This document shows, piece after piece, positions 53,481-61,364 of a DNA stretch of 64,000 nucleotides (position 1 is the first letter of the stretch; the number at the start of each line of letters is the position of its first letter). The stretch is taken from the NCBI GenBank assembly GCA_019637355.1, contig JAHBVT010000001.1, positions 1,829,192 to 1,893,191 on the forward strand. Direction: 5' to 3'. Below the pieces are notes generated by a model, which had not been told where the DNA came from, did not search any database, and worked only from the letters and a program-made list of their open reading frames with translations. The position numbers and the translations under genes were made by a program. The DNA comes from Gemmatimonadaceae bacterium. GTDB lineage: Bacteria; Gemmatimonadota; Gemmatimonadetes; Gemmatimonadales; Gemmatimonadaceae.

Positions 53481-54386
53481 CTACTGCCGCGCGAAGAACG
53501 CCCACATCATCGCCGTGGCATCGGGGGTGGACGACACCCGGTCCGCCCCCACCCGTCGGCCGCTGCGCCCACCTGGCCAGGCGTGGCCGCCGTCCACGAC
53601 AGCGTGCAGTTCCACCTCGCGCCCGCGCGGACAGGGCCAGCGGTAGGTGACGACATTCGCCACCGAATCGCGCTGCGGTTCGAGGCCGCAGCCGTTGGCC
53701 CGCGCCCAGTACACCCCCTGCTCCAACGACGGCCGGGCGTCGCGCCGCCAAGCGCCACGCCCCACGCCGCCCGGCGTACCGCCATCGAAGGGGACGCTCT
53801 CGTCCCGCATCCCGTTGAAGATGATGGCGCGCACCGGCGCCGCCGGCGGCGGCTCGTCGCCAAACAGTGTGCCCACCACGGGGGCGATCGCCGCCACCTT
53901 GTCCCCGAGACGGAGCGCGGCCACGTGGCTCATCATCCCGCCGTTCGACATCCCCGTGACGAACACGCGCCGAGGGTCCACGGCCTGAGTGGCGACGAGC
54001 GTGTCAATCAGCGCCCTGAGGAAGCCGACGTCGTCCACCTCGCGCTCCATCGCCGGGCCGCAGCAGTGCCGCGCGTTCCACGTAAGCAGCAGTTCGCGGC
54101 GCTCGCGGCGCGCGCTGCCGTTGGGATACGCCACCACGATCCCCTCGCGCTCCACCAGGGCGGTGAAGCCGGTCATCCGCTCCGCGTTCTCGGCGTTCCC
54201 GCCACCGCCGTGCAGGACGATGACCCGCGGGCGCATCGCGCCCGCGGCCGCCGGCGCGCGCGGGACGCGCACCTCGGCGCTCCGGGTGCGCGCGCCGACA
54301 CGGAGTTCGTAGCGCTGGCTACGCTGCGCGCTCGCAGTATCGGGAACGGCGGCGAGCAGCGCCGCGACAAGCACGAGTGATCGCAT
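53481..54386 (-). CDS. Secreted PHB-depolymerase/feruloyl-esterase-type hydrolase (LpqC family)
   Basis: 301 residues with a signal peptide (LVLVAALLAAVPDTASA). The alpha/beta-hydrolase core has VIVLHGGGGNAENAER, the nucleophile elbow GMSNGGMMSH, an aspartate in FNGMRDESVPFDGG and the C-terminal GGHAWPGG histidine. HCCG supplies a probable disulphide. Acts outside the cytoplasm on esters, possibly plant phenolics or polyhydroxyalkanoate. A start box CAATATT lies 7 bases before the ATG. Confidence 0.88.
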   Translation of the reverse strand: MRSLVLVAALLAAVPDTASAQRSQRYELRVGARTRSAEVRVPRAPAAAGAMRPRVIVLHGGGGNAENAERMTGFTALVEREGIVVAYPNGSARRERRELLLTWNARHCCGPAMEREVDDVGFLRALIDTLVATQAVDPRRVFVTGMSNGGMMSHVAALRLGDKVAAIAPVVGTLFGDEPPPAAPVRAIIFNGMRDESVPFDGGTPGGVGRGAWRRDARPSLEQGVYWARANGCGLEPQRDSVANVVTYRWPCPRGREVELHAVVDGGHAWPGGRSGRRVGADRVSSTPDATAMMWAFFARQ

Positions 54387-54465
54387 TCGAGGAATATTGT
54401 CGCCGCCGACCGTCGCAGTCGAGGAGCCAACGCTGGCCGCCGCGAACCCGTCGTGAATGTCCGCG

Positions 54466-54810
54466 TTAGGCGGACTTCCGCGCGGGACGCTTACGGCCGA
54501 CTGTCGCGAACGCTTCGCCGATCTTCGCGCCCGAGGCCCCTGATACGATTAGGGAGCGCACCAAGAGGTCGAGCGATACCGACCTGTCCGCCGCTTCCAT
54601 CTTCGCCACGCGAGACTGGCTCGACCCCAGCGCCTCGGCAAGCTGCGTCTGGGTCCAGTGGCGCTCGACACGCGTCTCCTTCAGGACGCGGGCCAGTTCG
54701 GCGCGCACCGCGACCAGCGCCGCCTCCTCGTCCGTCAGCCCGAGAAAGTCCTGGGCGGTTCCGACCTTCCAGCCAGCCGCCTCCAGGCGCTGGCGCTTCT
54801 CCTTGCGCAT
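54466..54810 (-). CDS. higA: HigA-type antitoxin (XRE family)
   Basis: 114 residues. An N-terminal segment KRQRLEAAGWKVGTAQDFLG with DEEAALV is followed by the helix-turn-helix WTQTQLAEALGSSQSRVAKME. This is the standard antitoxin of HigB/RelE-type toxins. ATG 54810 is preceded by GGAGGAGCC. The matching toxin gene upstream is broken, so the antitoxin now stands without an active partner. Confidence 0.88.
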   Translation of the reverse strand: MRKEKRQRLEAAGWKVGTAQDFLGLTDEEAALVAVRAELARVLKETRVERHWTQTQLAEALGSSQSRVAKMEAADRSVSLDLLVRSLIVSGASGAKIGEAFATVGRKRPARKSA

Positions 54811-54827
54811 TGGCTCCTCCCGTGGCC

Positions 54828-55065
54828 TCACGCGCTGTCGTAGCGCTTCAGCCGAGCCTTGCAGGTGTCAATCACGTGCTTGGGCGTCTGCCCCGTCTTC
54901 TTCGCGAACACGTCGAGGATCACCACAGCATCCTCGTCCAACCGATACACGATGCGCCACGTCACCGTCTCGTCGACGATGCGGAGCTCGTGGCACCGCG
55001 CCCGAGAAAGGCGGCGTCCTGACCTCGCCGTGCAGCCAGACCAACGGCTTGTCGTGAGGGGACAC
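54828..55065 (-). pseudogene. Decayed HigB/RelE-type toxin
   Basis: The gene opens SPHDKPLVWLHGEVRTPPFS, as HigB toxins of the phage-derived Gp49 type do, then jumps frame near 55010 into RCHELRIVDETVTWRIVYR and ends AKKTGQTPKHVID. The middle, about 35 residues between PPFS and RCHELR, is absent and the frame is shifted. Start GTG 55065 is 6 bases after a TAACCTT box. Confidence 0.8.
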
Positions 55066-55071
55066 TGGCGG

Positions 55072-55101
55072 AAGGTTAATGTCAGGATTGGCATATGTCA
55101 A
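55072..55101 (-). promoter_or_regulatory. Promoter of the higBA remnant
   Basis: TTGACA (55101-55096), a 17-base spacer and TAACCTT (55078-55072) on the minus strand; GTG follows after 6 bases. A textbook promoter that outlived its toxin. Confidence 0.75.
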
Positions 55102-55125
55102 TATCGACATAGCCGCGTAACGACG

Positions 55126-55296
55126 CTTGCGGGCGACGGAGCCGAGCACGAAGGCCGTGACAACATCGTCCCGGAGCGTCACCAGCGCGTCACGCAGCGG
55201 CTCGACGAATGCCACGGTCTTCAGCACGAGCTGATGCAGGTCCGAGAACACCGGCGATCGGGGATTCGACTGGTAGTGCTTCTGGTTTCCGCTCCG
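55126..55296 (-). pseudogene. Fragment of an HTH-nucleotidyltransferase (MNT) gene
   Basis: 57 codons read RSGNQKHYQSNPRSPVFSDL, then QLVLKTVAFVEPLRDALVTL and VVTAFVLGSVARK. This is the junction between an ArsR-type winged helix (the GNxKHYQ wing) and the start of a Pol-beta nucleotidyltransferase (FVLGSVAR). The catalytic aspartates that should follow are lost; the break coincides with GCGTAAC at 55115-55121. Confidence 0.65.
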
Positions 55297-55384
55297 GATC
55301 CACGGCCGACGCGGCGGATAATCTGGGAGGTGCGAAAGCGCTCGTCGGGCTGCCCGAAGAGCAACGCCCGGAACGAGCCGCGGC

Positions 55385-56053
55385 CTACCGCGGCGTCCGC
55401 AGTATCGTGACCACCGCCAGCGCCGGCCCCGGACCCTTCCCCACCCCGGTGTGCCTAAGCAGAATCCGCGTATTCTGCCGCACCCTACACACGATCGTCT
55501 CGCTCGGCCCCCGACGGTCCGGCACGCAGATCAAATCCGCCGCGAGCTCCAGCGGCTGCGGCTCACTAGGCGCCGCCTTCGCGTCCACGGTGATGTGATA
55601 CCAACCCGGCCGCAGCTCCCAGGCGCGCACCTGCCCGCGCGAGAGCCACACCGAATCGCTGAACACGCGCTCGCTCACTGACACGGTGCCGCGCAGCCGC
55701 TGCCCCGGCGCGGCATCGAAGCGCACCGTCGTGAGTCCGACTTCACGCGCCTGCACCGCCCCGCCCACCACGCGCGCGACGCTGGTGTCCTCCACTGAGA
55801 CGGCAACCACGGCGATGGTGTCCACCCGGAGATTGTTCCGCTGCACCACAGCGCGGAACTGATACGCAGGCTCGCCGAGCGTGAGCTCAGCGAAGCCTTC
55901 GAGCAAACGCGCGGCGCGGATGGCCTCAGGCCCCGTCGAAGACGCCGCAGACGCCACGGGGGCGGCCGCCTCAGCGACCGCCCCCGCGCGCGAGGAGCCG
56001 GGCTCCCCGCAAGCCATCACCAACCCTGCGACTGCGACCAGCGCAGCCCTCAC
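55385..56053 (-). CDS. Lipoprotein with Ig-like (Big_2-type) segment
   Basis: 222 residues; VAVAGLVMACGEPG is a lipobox signal with Cys15. The middle part VSVEDTSVARVVGGAVQARE resembles bacterial Ig-like Big_2 repeats; the rest is beta-rich with two cysteines (LICVPD, IVCRVR) that could pair. The GTG start overlaps the flotillin stop (GTGA), so it belongs to the NfeD-flotillin operon. Function unknown. Confidence 0.7.
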   Translation of the reverse strand: MRAALVAVAGLVMACGEPGSSRAGAVAEAAAPVASAASSTGPEAIRAARLLEGFAELTLGEPAYQFRAVVQRNNLRVDTIAVVAVSVEDTSVARVVGGAVQAREVGLTTVRFDAAPGQRLRGTVSVSERVFSDSVWLSRGQVRAWELRPGWYHITVDAKAAPSEPQPLELAADLICVPDRRGPSETIVCRVRQNTRILLRHTGVGKGPGPALAVVTILRTPR

Positions 56054-57372
56054 GCGTCCTCGGCCTTGGCGGGCGCAATCTCCTTGCCACCCTCGGCGCG
56101 CTTAGCCGCGGCCTGCAGCACGGACTGCACGTCGATGCCAAACGCGGAGCCGAGCCCTTCGAGCGTCTTGTACGCCGCGTTCACGCGCTGGTTGGCGGCG
56201 TTGCTGACGCCCTCGCCGGCGCCGCCGTCCATCACCACGAGGCGGTCGATCTCGATGCCCTTCACCGCACCCACGGCGGTCTCGAGCAACGCGGGCAGCT
56301 TCTCCGCCATAAACACGGCGAAGCCCTGGTCGCCGGCCTTTGTGATCTCGCCGTAGAGCATCCGCAGCACTTCGACCTGCGCCTTGCCGTTCTCGAGGAT
56401 TGGCGCGGCGTCGGCGCGGGCGATGAGCTCGGCCGCCTTGCGCTGCGCCTCGGCGGGCTCGACGACGTCGGCGAGCAGCCGGCGCTTCTGCAGTTCGACG
56501 CGCTGGCTCTCGAGGTTCTGCTGCGCCTCGACCTCGGCGCGTTGCGCCTCCACCTGCGCGACGCGCTCGGTGGTCTCGGCCTGCTGGTTGAGCTGGGCCT
56601 GCTTCACGCGCAGCTCGTTGCGCGCGCTGGCGACGGCGATCTCGGCTTCGGCCTTGGCGACTTCGGCCACGCGCATCGCCTCGGCCTGGCGCTGCTTGGT
56701 CTCGGCTTCGTTCTCGGCTTCGGCGATCTGCGCGCTCTTGAGCACCTGCGCCGTCTTGGAACGGCCGACGGCGGCGAGGTAGCCGACTTCGTCCGTCACG
56801 TTCTGGATCTTGAGCGTGTCGAGCTGCAAGCCGAGCTTCTGGAGGTCCTGGTCGGCTTCGTCGAGCAACTGCGCGGCGAACTTCATCCGGTCCTCGTTCA
56901 CTTCCTCGGGCGTCATCGTGGCGAGCACGCCGCGGAGGTTGGCGGAGAGGGTTTCCTTGGCCAGCTCCTCGATCTCCATCACGTTCTTGCCGAGCAGGCG
57001 CTCGACGCCGTTGTTGAACGTGGCCTCGGGCTCGGACGCGACCTTGATGTTGCCGACGGCCTGCACCGAGAGCGGAATGCCGCCCTTGGAGAAGGCGTTC
57101 TGCACGTTGAGCTCGATGGGGATCGTGGACAGCGGCATCCACGAGACGTGCTCGATGATGGGGATGCGCACCGTGCGCCCGCCGATGACGGCGCGGTAGC
57201 CGACGCTGCGCCCGTCGCCGAGCTGCCGGTTACGGCCGGTGATGACGGCGGCCGAGTTGGGCGGCACGAGGACGATGAGCGCCTTGATGGTGAGGACGAG
57301 GGCGAGCAGCGCACCGATGACGACGCCGGCAGCGATGAGCGGACCGATGAACGGACCAATAATCTGTTCCAC
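56050..57372 (-). CDS. Flotillin-like SPFH protein
   Basis: 440 residues. An N-terminal membrane segment (PLIAAGVVIGALLALVLTI) is followed by the SPFH/Band-7 domain (VPPNSAAVITGRNRQLGDGR to about residue 220) and a long Ala/Glu/Gln-rich coiled coil typical of flotillins. These proteins organise membrane microdomains. AGGAG at the right distance supports GTG 57372. It is preceded after 10 bases by an NfeD-type gene, the classical flotillin partner. Confidence 0.9.
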   Translation of the reverse strand: MEQIIGPFIGPLIAAGVVIGALLALVLTIKALIVLVPPNSAAVITGRNRQLGDGRSVGYRAVIGGRTVRIPIIEHVSWMPLSTIPIELNVQNAFSKGGIPLSVQAVGNIKVASEPEATFNNGVERLLGKNVMEIEELAKETLSANLRGVLATMTPEEVNEDRMKFAAQLLDEADQDLQKLGLQLDTLKIQNVTDEVGYLAAVGRSKTAQVLKSAQIAEAENEAETKQRQAEAMRVAEVAKAEAEIAVASARNELRVKQAQLNQQAETTERVAQVEAQRAEVEAQQNLESQRVELQKRRLLADVVEPAEAQRKAAELIARADAAPILENGKAQVEVLRMLYGEITKAGDQGFAVFMAEKLPALLETAVGAVKGIEIDRLVVMDGGAGEGVSNAANQRVNAAYKTLEGLGSAFGIDVQSVLQAAAKRAEGGKEIAPAKAEDA

Positions 57373-57382
57373 GTGCGGACTC

Positions 57383-57934
57383 CTATTCGGGGGAAGCGGG
57401 GAGAGAGTCCTGCGATCCATTGTCGTACGGCGTCACGAGTGCGGTGCCGCGCTGCATCTCGACGACGATGACCTGCTGCCAACTGCGCGGCTCGCCCTGG
57501 GCGGGGTCGAAGGGCCGCGCGAGGAGTTCGAAGCTACGGTCGGCGCGGCTCACCAGCACCTTGCCCACGCCGCTCTCGCCGAAGGGCAGCACCACGCGCC
57601 CGGTGAGCCCGATGAACGTATCGTCGCTGCCGCGGTCGCCGGACTCGGTGCGCTTGAGGTAGCGGAAGGTGGCGTGCACGATCGCCGAGACGACGACACC
57701 GGCGCCCGCGGCGACGAGGGCCACGAGCGGTGCGGTGATGCCGTGCCAGGTGAGCGTGAGCGCCGCCCCGACACCGCCGAAGACGAAGGCGAAGTAGCTG
57801 ACGCCGCGCAGCGAGAGCCAGCGCAGGGCCTCGACGTCGGCGACGCTGGTGGCGTCGGCGTCGGCGTCCCCACCGAGCAGGGAGAAGGCGAGCAGGCCCA
57901 CGCCGAGGATCAGGGAGAAGACGTAGAGGGTCAT
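57383..57934 (-). CDS. NfeD-like membrane protein
   Basis: 183 residues with three hydrophobic helices (YVFSLILGVGLLAFSLLG; SYFAFVFGGVGAALTLTW; LVALVAAGAGVVVSAIV) followed by an OB-fold-like beta domain (GLTGRVVLPFGESGVGKVLV). YuaF/NfeD1b proteins of this shape work with flotillins in membrane-fluidity control. First gene of the NfeD-flotillin-lipoprotein operon. Confidence 0.82.
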   Translation of the reverse strand: MTLYVFSLILGVGLLAFSLLGGDADADATSVADVEALRWLSLRGVSYFAFVFGGVGAALTLTWHGITAPLVALVAAGAGVVVSAIVHATFRYLKRTESGDRGSDDTFIGLTGRVVLPFGESGVGKVLVSRADRSFELLARPFDPAQGEPRSWQQVIVVEMQRGTALVTPYDNGSQDSLPASPE

Positions 57935-58010
57935 CACGGCGGGTGACTCCGGAGGGGGACGGTTTACGGCTGCCTGTATTCTACGTCGGGTGCAGCGGGG
58001 GGTGTCAGGT

Positions 58011-58040
58011 TTGGCGGGGTGGTCAGAACTCGCTAGGTTC
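58011..58040 (+). promoter_or_regulatory. Promoter of a small gene
   Basis: TTGGCG (58011-58016), a 17-base spacer and TAGGTTC (58034-58040), with an ATG 5 bases later. The layout matches the other leaderless starts in the window. Confidence 0.55.
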
Positions 58041-58045
58041 TTGCA

Positions 58046-58267
58046 ATGCCCAAGAAGCACGCCCTCCCCGACGCATCGTCGAATCTGGCCGAGCCGCGGC
58101 GCCAAGCGCGCGGGGGGACACGCCAGCAGTCCACCGCTGAGCGGCACGCTGAGATGGAGCGTGCAGGACACGTCCACCCGGTTGAGGCCACCCCGAGCGG
58201 GACGCGATTCCCCTTGGGTGTCAGGCGGCCCGGGGCCCTCAAGCGCTTCCTTGAGGGGCGCGGCTGA
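58046..58267 (+). CDS. Small basic protein of unknown function
   Basis: 73 residues, hydrophilic and basic, with no family, membrane helix or motif recognised. The case for it being real is the well-placed promoter ending 5 bases before its ATG. The composition alone would not distinguish it from chance in GC-rich DNA. Confidence 0.4.
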   Translation: MPKKHALPDASSNLAEPRRQARGGTRQQSTAERHAEMERAGHVHPVEATPSGTRFPLGVRRPGALKRFLEGRG

Positions 58268-58395
58268 GCGTCGCGACGCCCGTAGCGAGAGAGAGCCTGT
58301 AGCAACGGATGATGCTGGCCGCGTGATGCCGATGGCACCGATGCGGACGCAGCTCCCGAGGTTCCCCGGCACGAAATCGATGAAATCGACCGTGC

Positions 58396-58424
58396 TTGCG
58401 TAAACCTAACTGATAGGTTACAAT
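58396..58424 (+). promoter_or_regulatory. Promoter and inverted-repeat operator of DUF4160-DUF2442
   Basis: TTGCGT (58396-58401), a 17-base spacer and TACAAT (58419-58424). AACCTA (58403-58408) and TAGGTT (58414-58419) form an inverted repeat in the spacer, a likely autorepressor site. The GTG start follows by 3 bases. Confidence 0.6.
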
Positions 58425-58427
58425 ATC

Positions 58428-58679
58428 GTGCCGACCGTGCTTCGTGCGAACGGATTTCGTGTCGCCATCTTTCCACCTGGGCGCGAGCACGGGCCGCCGC
58501 ACGTGCACGTGTTTGTAGGAGGCGGCGAGGCCAAGATCCTCATTCCATTGATGGGTGAGGACCCGTTGGTGCGGTACGTGAGAGGGATGCGCGAAGATCT
58601 GGCGTGGGAGGCCTGTCGGTTGATCGCGCGTCACGACGAGTTTCTGCTTGCCAAGTGGAGAGAGTTGCACGATGCGTGA
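58428..58679 (+). CDS. DUF4160 protein
   Basis: 83 residues. The family core is GFRVAIFPPGREHGPPHVHVF followed by GGEAKILIPL and a C-terminal helix (IARHDEFLLAKWRELH). DUF4160 genes are usually paired with DUF2442 genes, as here with an 8-base overlap; the pair has been suggested to behave like a toxin-antitoxin module but I cannot show that. Confidence 0.88.
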   Translation: MPTVLRANGFRVAIFPPGREHGPPHVHVFVGGGEAKILIPLMGEDPLVRYVRGMREDLAWEACRLIARHDEFLLAKWRELHDA

Positions 58680-59121
58680 CTCCTACAAGATCACCCCCGA
58701 GTTTCGTGCGCAGCTACGAGCAGCGCGCCGTTTCGATGCCGCCGAGCGTGCCGCTGGCCGCCGCGCGGTCAGCGCGTCATACGATCACGAGACTGGCCGC
58801 ATTATGCTCGAACTGAGCAACGGCTCGGTGTTCGGCTTCGTTGCCTCGCGGTTCCCGACGCTCGCGGCGCTCTCGACCGAGGAACTTGCGAACGTCACCG
58901 TCAGTCCCGGTGGCACTGGACTGTTCTGGAATGACGACGTCGACCTCTCCGTCGCGGGGCTCCTCCTCGACGCGGTCGACCAGAGGGACAAGCGCTCCGA
59001 GCTCGCGAGGATGGCAGGGAGCACACGCAGCGCCGCAAAAGCCGCGGCCGCGCGCAAGAACGGAAAGAAAGGCGGCCGGCCGCGAAAGCGGCCGGCCGTA
59101 GCACGGGCAAAGTCGAAGTAG
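58672..59121 (+). CDS. DUF2442 protein
   Basis: 149 residues. RRAVSASYDHETGRIMLELSN and LFWNDDVDLSVAGLLLDAV are the DUF2442 core (a beta domain followed by a LeuAla-rich helix); the tail is strongly basic (KNGKKGGRPRKRPAVARAK), suitable for DNA binding. It may bind the inverted repeat in the promoter. Confidence 0.85.
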   Translation: MRDSYKITPEFRAQLRAARRFDAAERAAGRRAVSASYDHETGRIMLELSNGSVFGFVASRFPTLAALSTEELANVTVSPGGTGLFWNDDVDLSVAGLLLDAVDQRDKRSELARMAGSTRSAAKAAAARKNGKKGGRPRKRPAVARAKSK

Positions 59122-59160
59122 CGGTCCCAGCATTCCTTCAGCCGCCGCCGCGCTCTTCAA

Positions 59161-60233
<1,073 letters not shown>

Positions 60234-60237
<4 letters not shown>

Positions 60238-60440
60238 GCGGTCGCCTTCCCGTACTTCTGACGGAAGCGCTCAACACGGCCAGCCGTGTCGATGAGCTTC
60301 TGCTTGCCGGTGAAGAACGGGTGGCAGGCCGCGCAGATGTCGGTATGGATCTCCGCGATGGTGGAGCGCGTCTGGAACGTGTTGCCGCAGGCGCAGCTCA
60401 CCTTGGCGGTGGCGTAGGTCGGGTGGATTTCGGGCTTCAT
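60234..60440 (-). CDS. rpmE: Large ribosomal subunit protein bL31 (zinc type)
   Basis: 68 residues. [20 protein letters not shown] begins the protein; CAC (residues 16 and 18) and CAACHPFF (residues about 37-40) form the zinc site of the C+ form. The rest, [20 protein letters not shown], is typical. Its stop overlaps the prfA start. The promoter lies at 60474-60504. Confidence 0.96.
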
Positions 60441-60473
60441 CGTTGCCTCAGGTACGGTTTGGAGCGAGCCAAG

Positions 60474-60504
60474 AAGAATAGCGGCCCTAGGGGGTAAAAT
60501 GCAA
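60474..60504 (-). promoter_or_regulatory. Promoter of rpmE-prfA
   Basis: Minus strand TTGCAT (60504-60499), an 18-base spacer and TATTCTT (60480-60474). Confidence 0.6.
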
Positions 60505-60524
60505 GGTGACAAGGGTTTGAACGT

Positions 60525-60554
60525 TTGACAGCGCCCCCCGCGGGGGGTAGCTTC
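60525..60554 (+). promoter_or_regulatory. Promoter of the Crp-family gene
   Basis: TTGACA (60525-60530), a 17-base spacer and TAGCTTC (60548-60554). The spacer includes a 14-bp perfect palindrome, six C, GC, six G (60534-60547), which may be an operator. Confidence 0.75.
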
Positions 60555-60598
60555 GCGACGGACAGCATTCTTATTACAGCAACACTCCCACCCGCTCT

Positions 60599-61270
60599 AT
60601 GAACACGGCCGATTTTCTCGCTTCGGTTCCGCTCTTCAGGTCCCTCGGGCCCGAGGTCGCCGCATTCGCCCAACTGGCCCGCGAAAAGAGCTATCCCAAG
60701 GGCTCGGTGATCCTCTTCGAGGACGACCCGGGCGACTCGCTGTTCGTGGTGCGCGACGGCCGAGTGAAGGTCGTGCTCGTGGCCGAGGACGGCCGCGAGG
60801 TGATCCTGGGCATCCTGGGCGTGGGGGAGCACTTCGGCGAACTGGCCTTGATCGACGACCAGCCCCGCTCGGCCCACGTGGTGGCGATGGAAGACTCGAC
60901 GCTGCTGGTGCTGCGCCGCGACGACTTCCGCCGCCGGGTGGAGCAGAGCCCGCAGGTGGCCTGGGCGCTGCTGCTCGAGCTCTCGCGCCGCCTGCGCCGC
61001 GCCGACGAAAAAATCGGCTCGCTGGTGCTGCTGGACGTGCCGGGCCGCATCGCCCGGGTGATCCTGGACGCCGCCGACGAGGCGGGCGGAGAGGTGATCG
61101 AGAAGCCGCTCACGCACCAGACCATCGCGCACGTAATCGGGGCCAGCCGCGAGACGGTGTCGCGCGCGATGCGTGAGTTCGTGGAGAGCGGCTGGATCAG
61201 CACCGAGAAGCGCCGCATCCGGATCACCGACCGAGGGGCGCTGGAGAAGCGCTCGCAGCAGCGCCTGTGA
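60599..61270 (+). CDS. Crp/Fnr-family transcriptional regulator
   Basis: 223 residues. An N-terminal cyclic-nucleotide-binding beta-roll has the phosphate-binding cassette FGELALIDDQPRSAHVVA, very close to the cAMP-type consensus (glutamate and arginine both present). A long dimerisation helix leads to a Crp-type winged helix with the recognition helix GASRETVSRAMREF. No Fnr-type cysteines are visible. It is therefore likely to bind cAMP or cGMP. A Crp-like palindrome lies 5 bases after its stop. Confidence 0.92.
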   Translation: MNTADFLASVPLFRSLGPEVAAFAQLAREKSYPKGSVILFEDDPGDSLFVVRDGRVKVVLVAEDGREVILGILGVGEHFGELALIDDQPRSAHVVAMEDSTLLVLRRDDFRRRVEQSPQVAWALLLELSRRLRRADEKIGSLVLLDVPGRIARVILDAADEAGGEVIEKPLTHQTIAHVIGASRETVSRAMREFVESGWISTEKRRIRITDRGALEKRSQQRL

Positions 61271-61275
61271 GGCCC

Positions 61276-61291
61276 TGTGACATTGGTCACG
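61276..61291 (+). promoter_or_regulatory. Crp-type operator
   Basis: TGTGACATTGGTCACG matches the Crp consensus TGTGA-N6-TCACA except for the last base. It sits between the Crp-family gene and the MBL gene whose start is 73 bases further. Confidence 0.65.
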
Positions 61292-61364
61292 GGGGGGGCG
61301 TGACGCCTTTCCTTCACCTTGGGCCTAGCGAAGAGGCAGATTTGAGCGTGACTCGGGGGACGCG

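Larger units (their letters stand above)
57935..58427. other. Intergenic region with one probable small gene
   Basis: 493 bases between the divergent NfeD and DUF4160 genes. It contains a promoter and a likely 73-residue gene (58046-58267); the remaining 160 bases before 58396 show nothing recognisable. Confidence 0.5.

Noticed and set aside
54425-54471. Complete short attC between higA and the esterase gene
   Set aside because: GCCTAAC and GTTGGCT flank only about 33 bases, the right core breaks the GTTRRRY rule and the inside is a duplicated piece of dinB.
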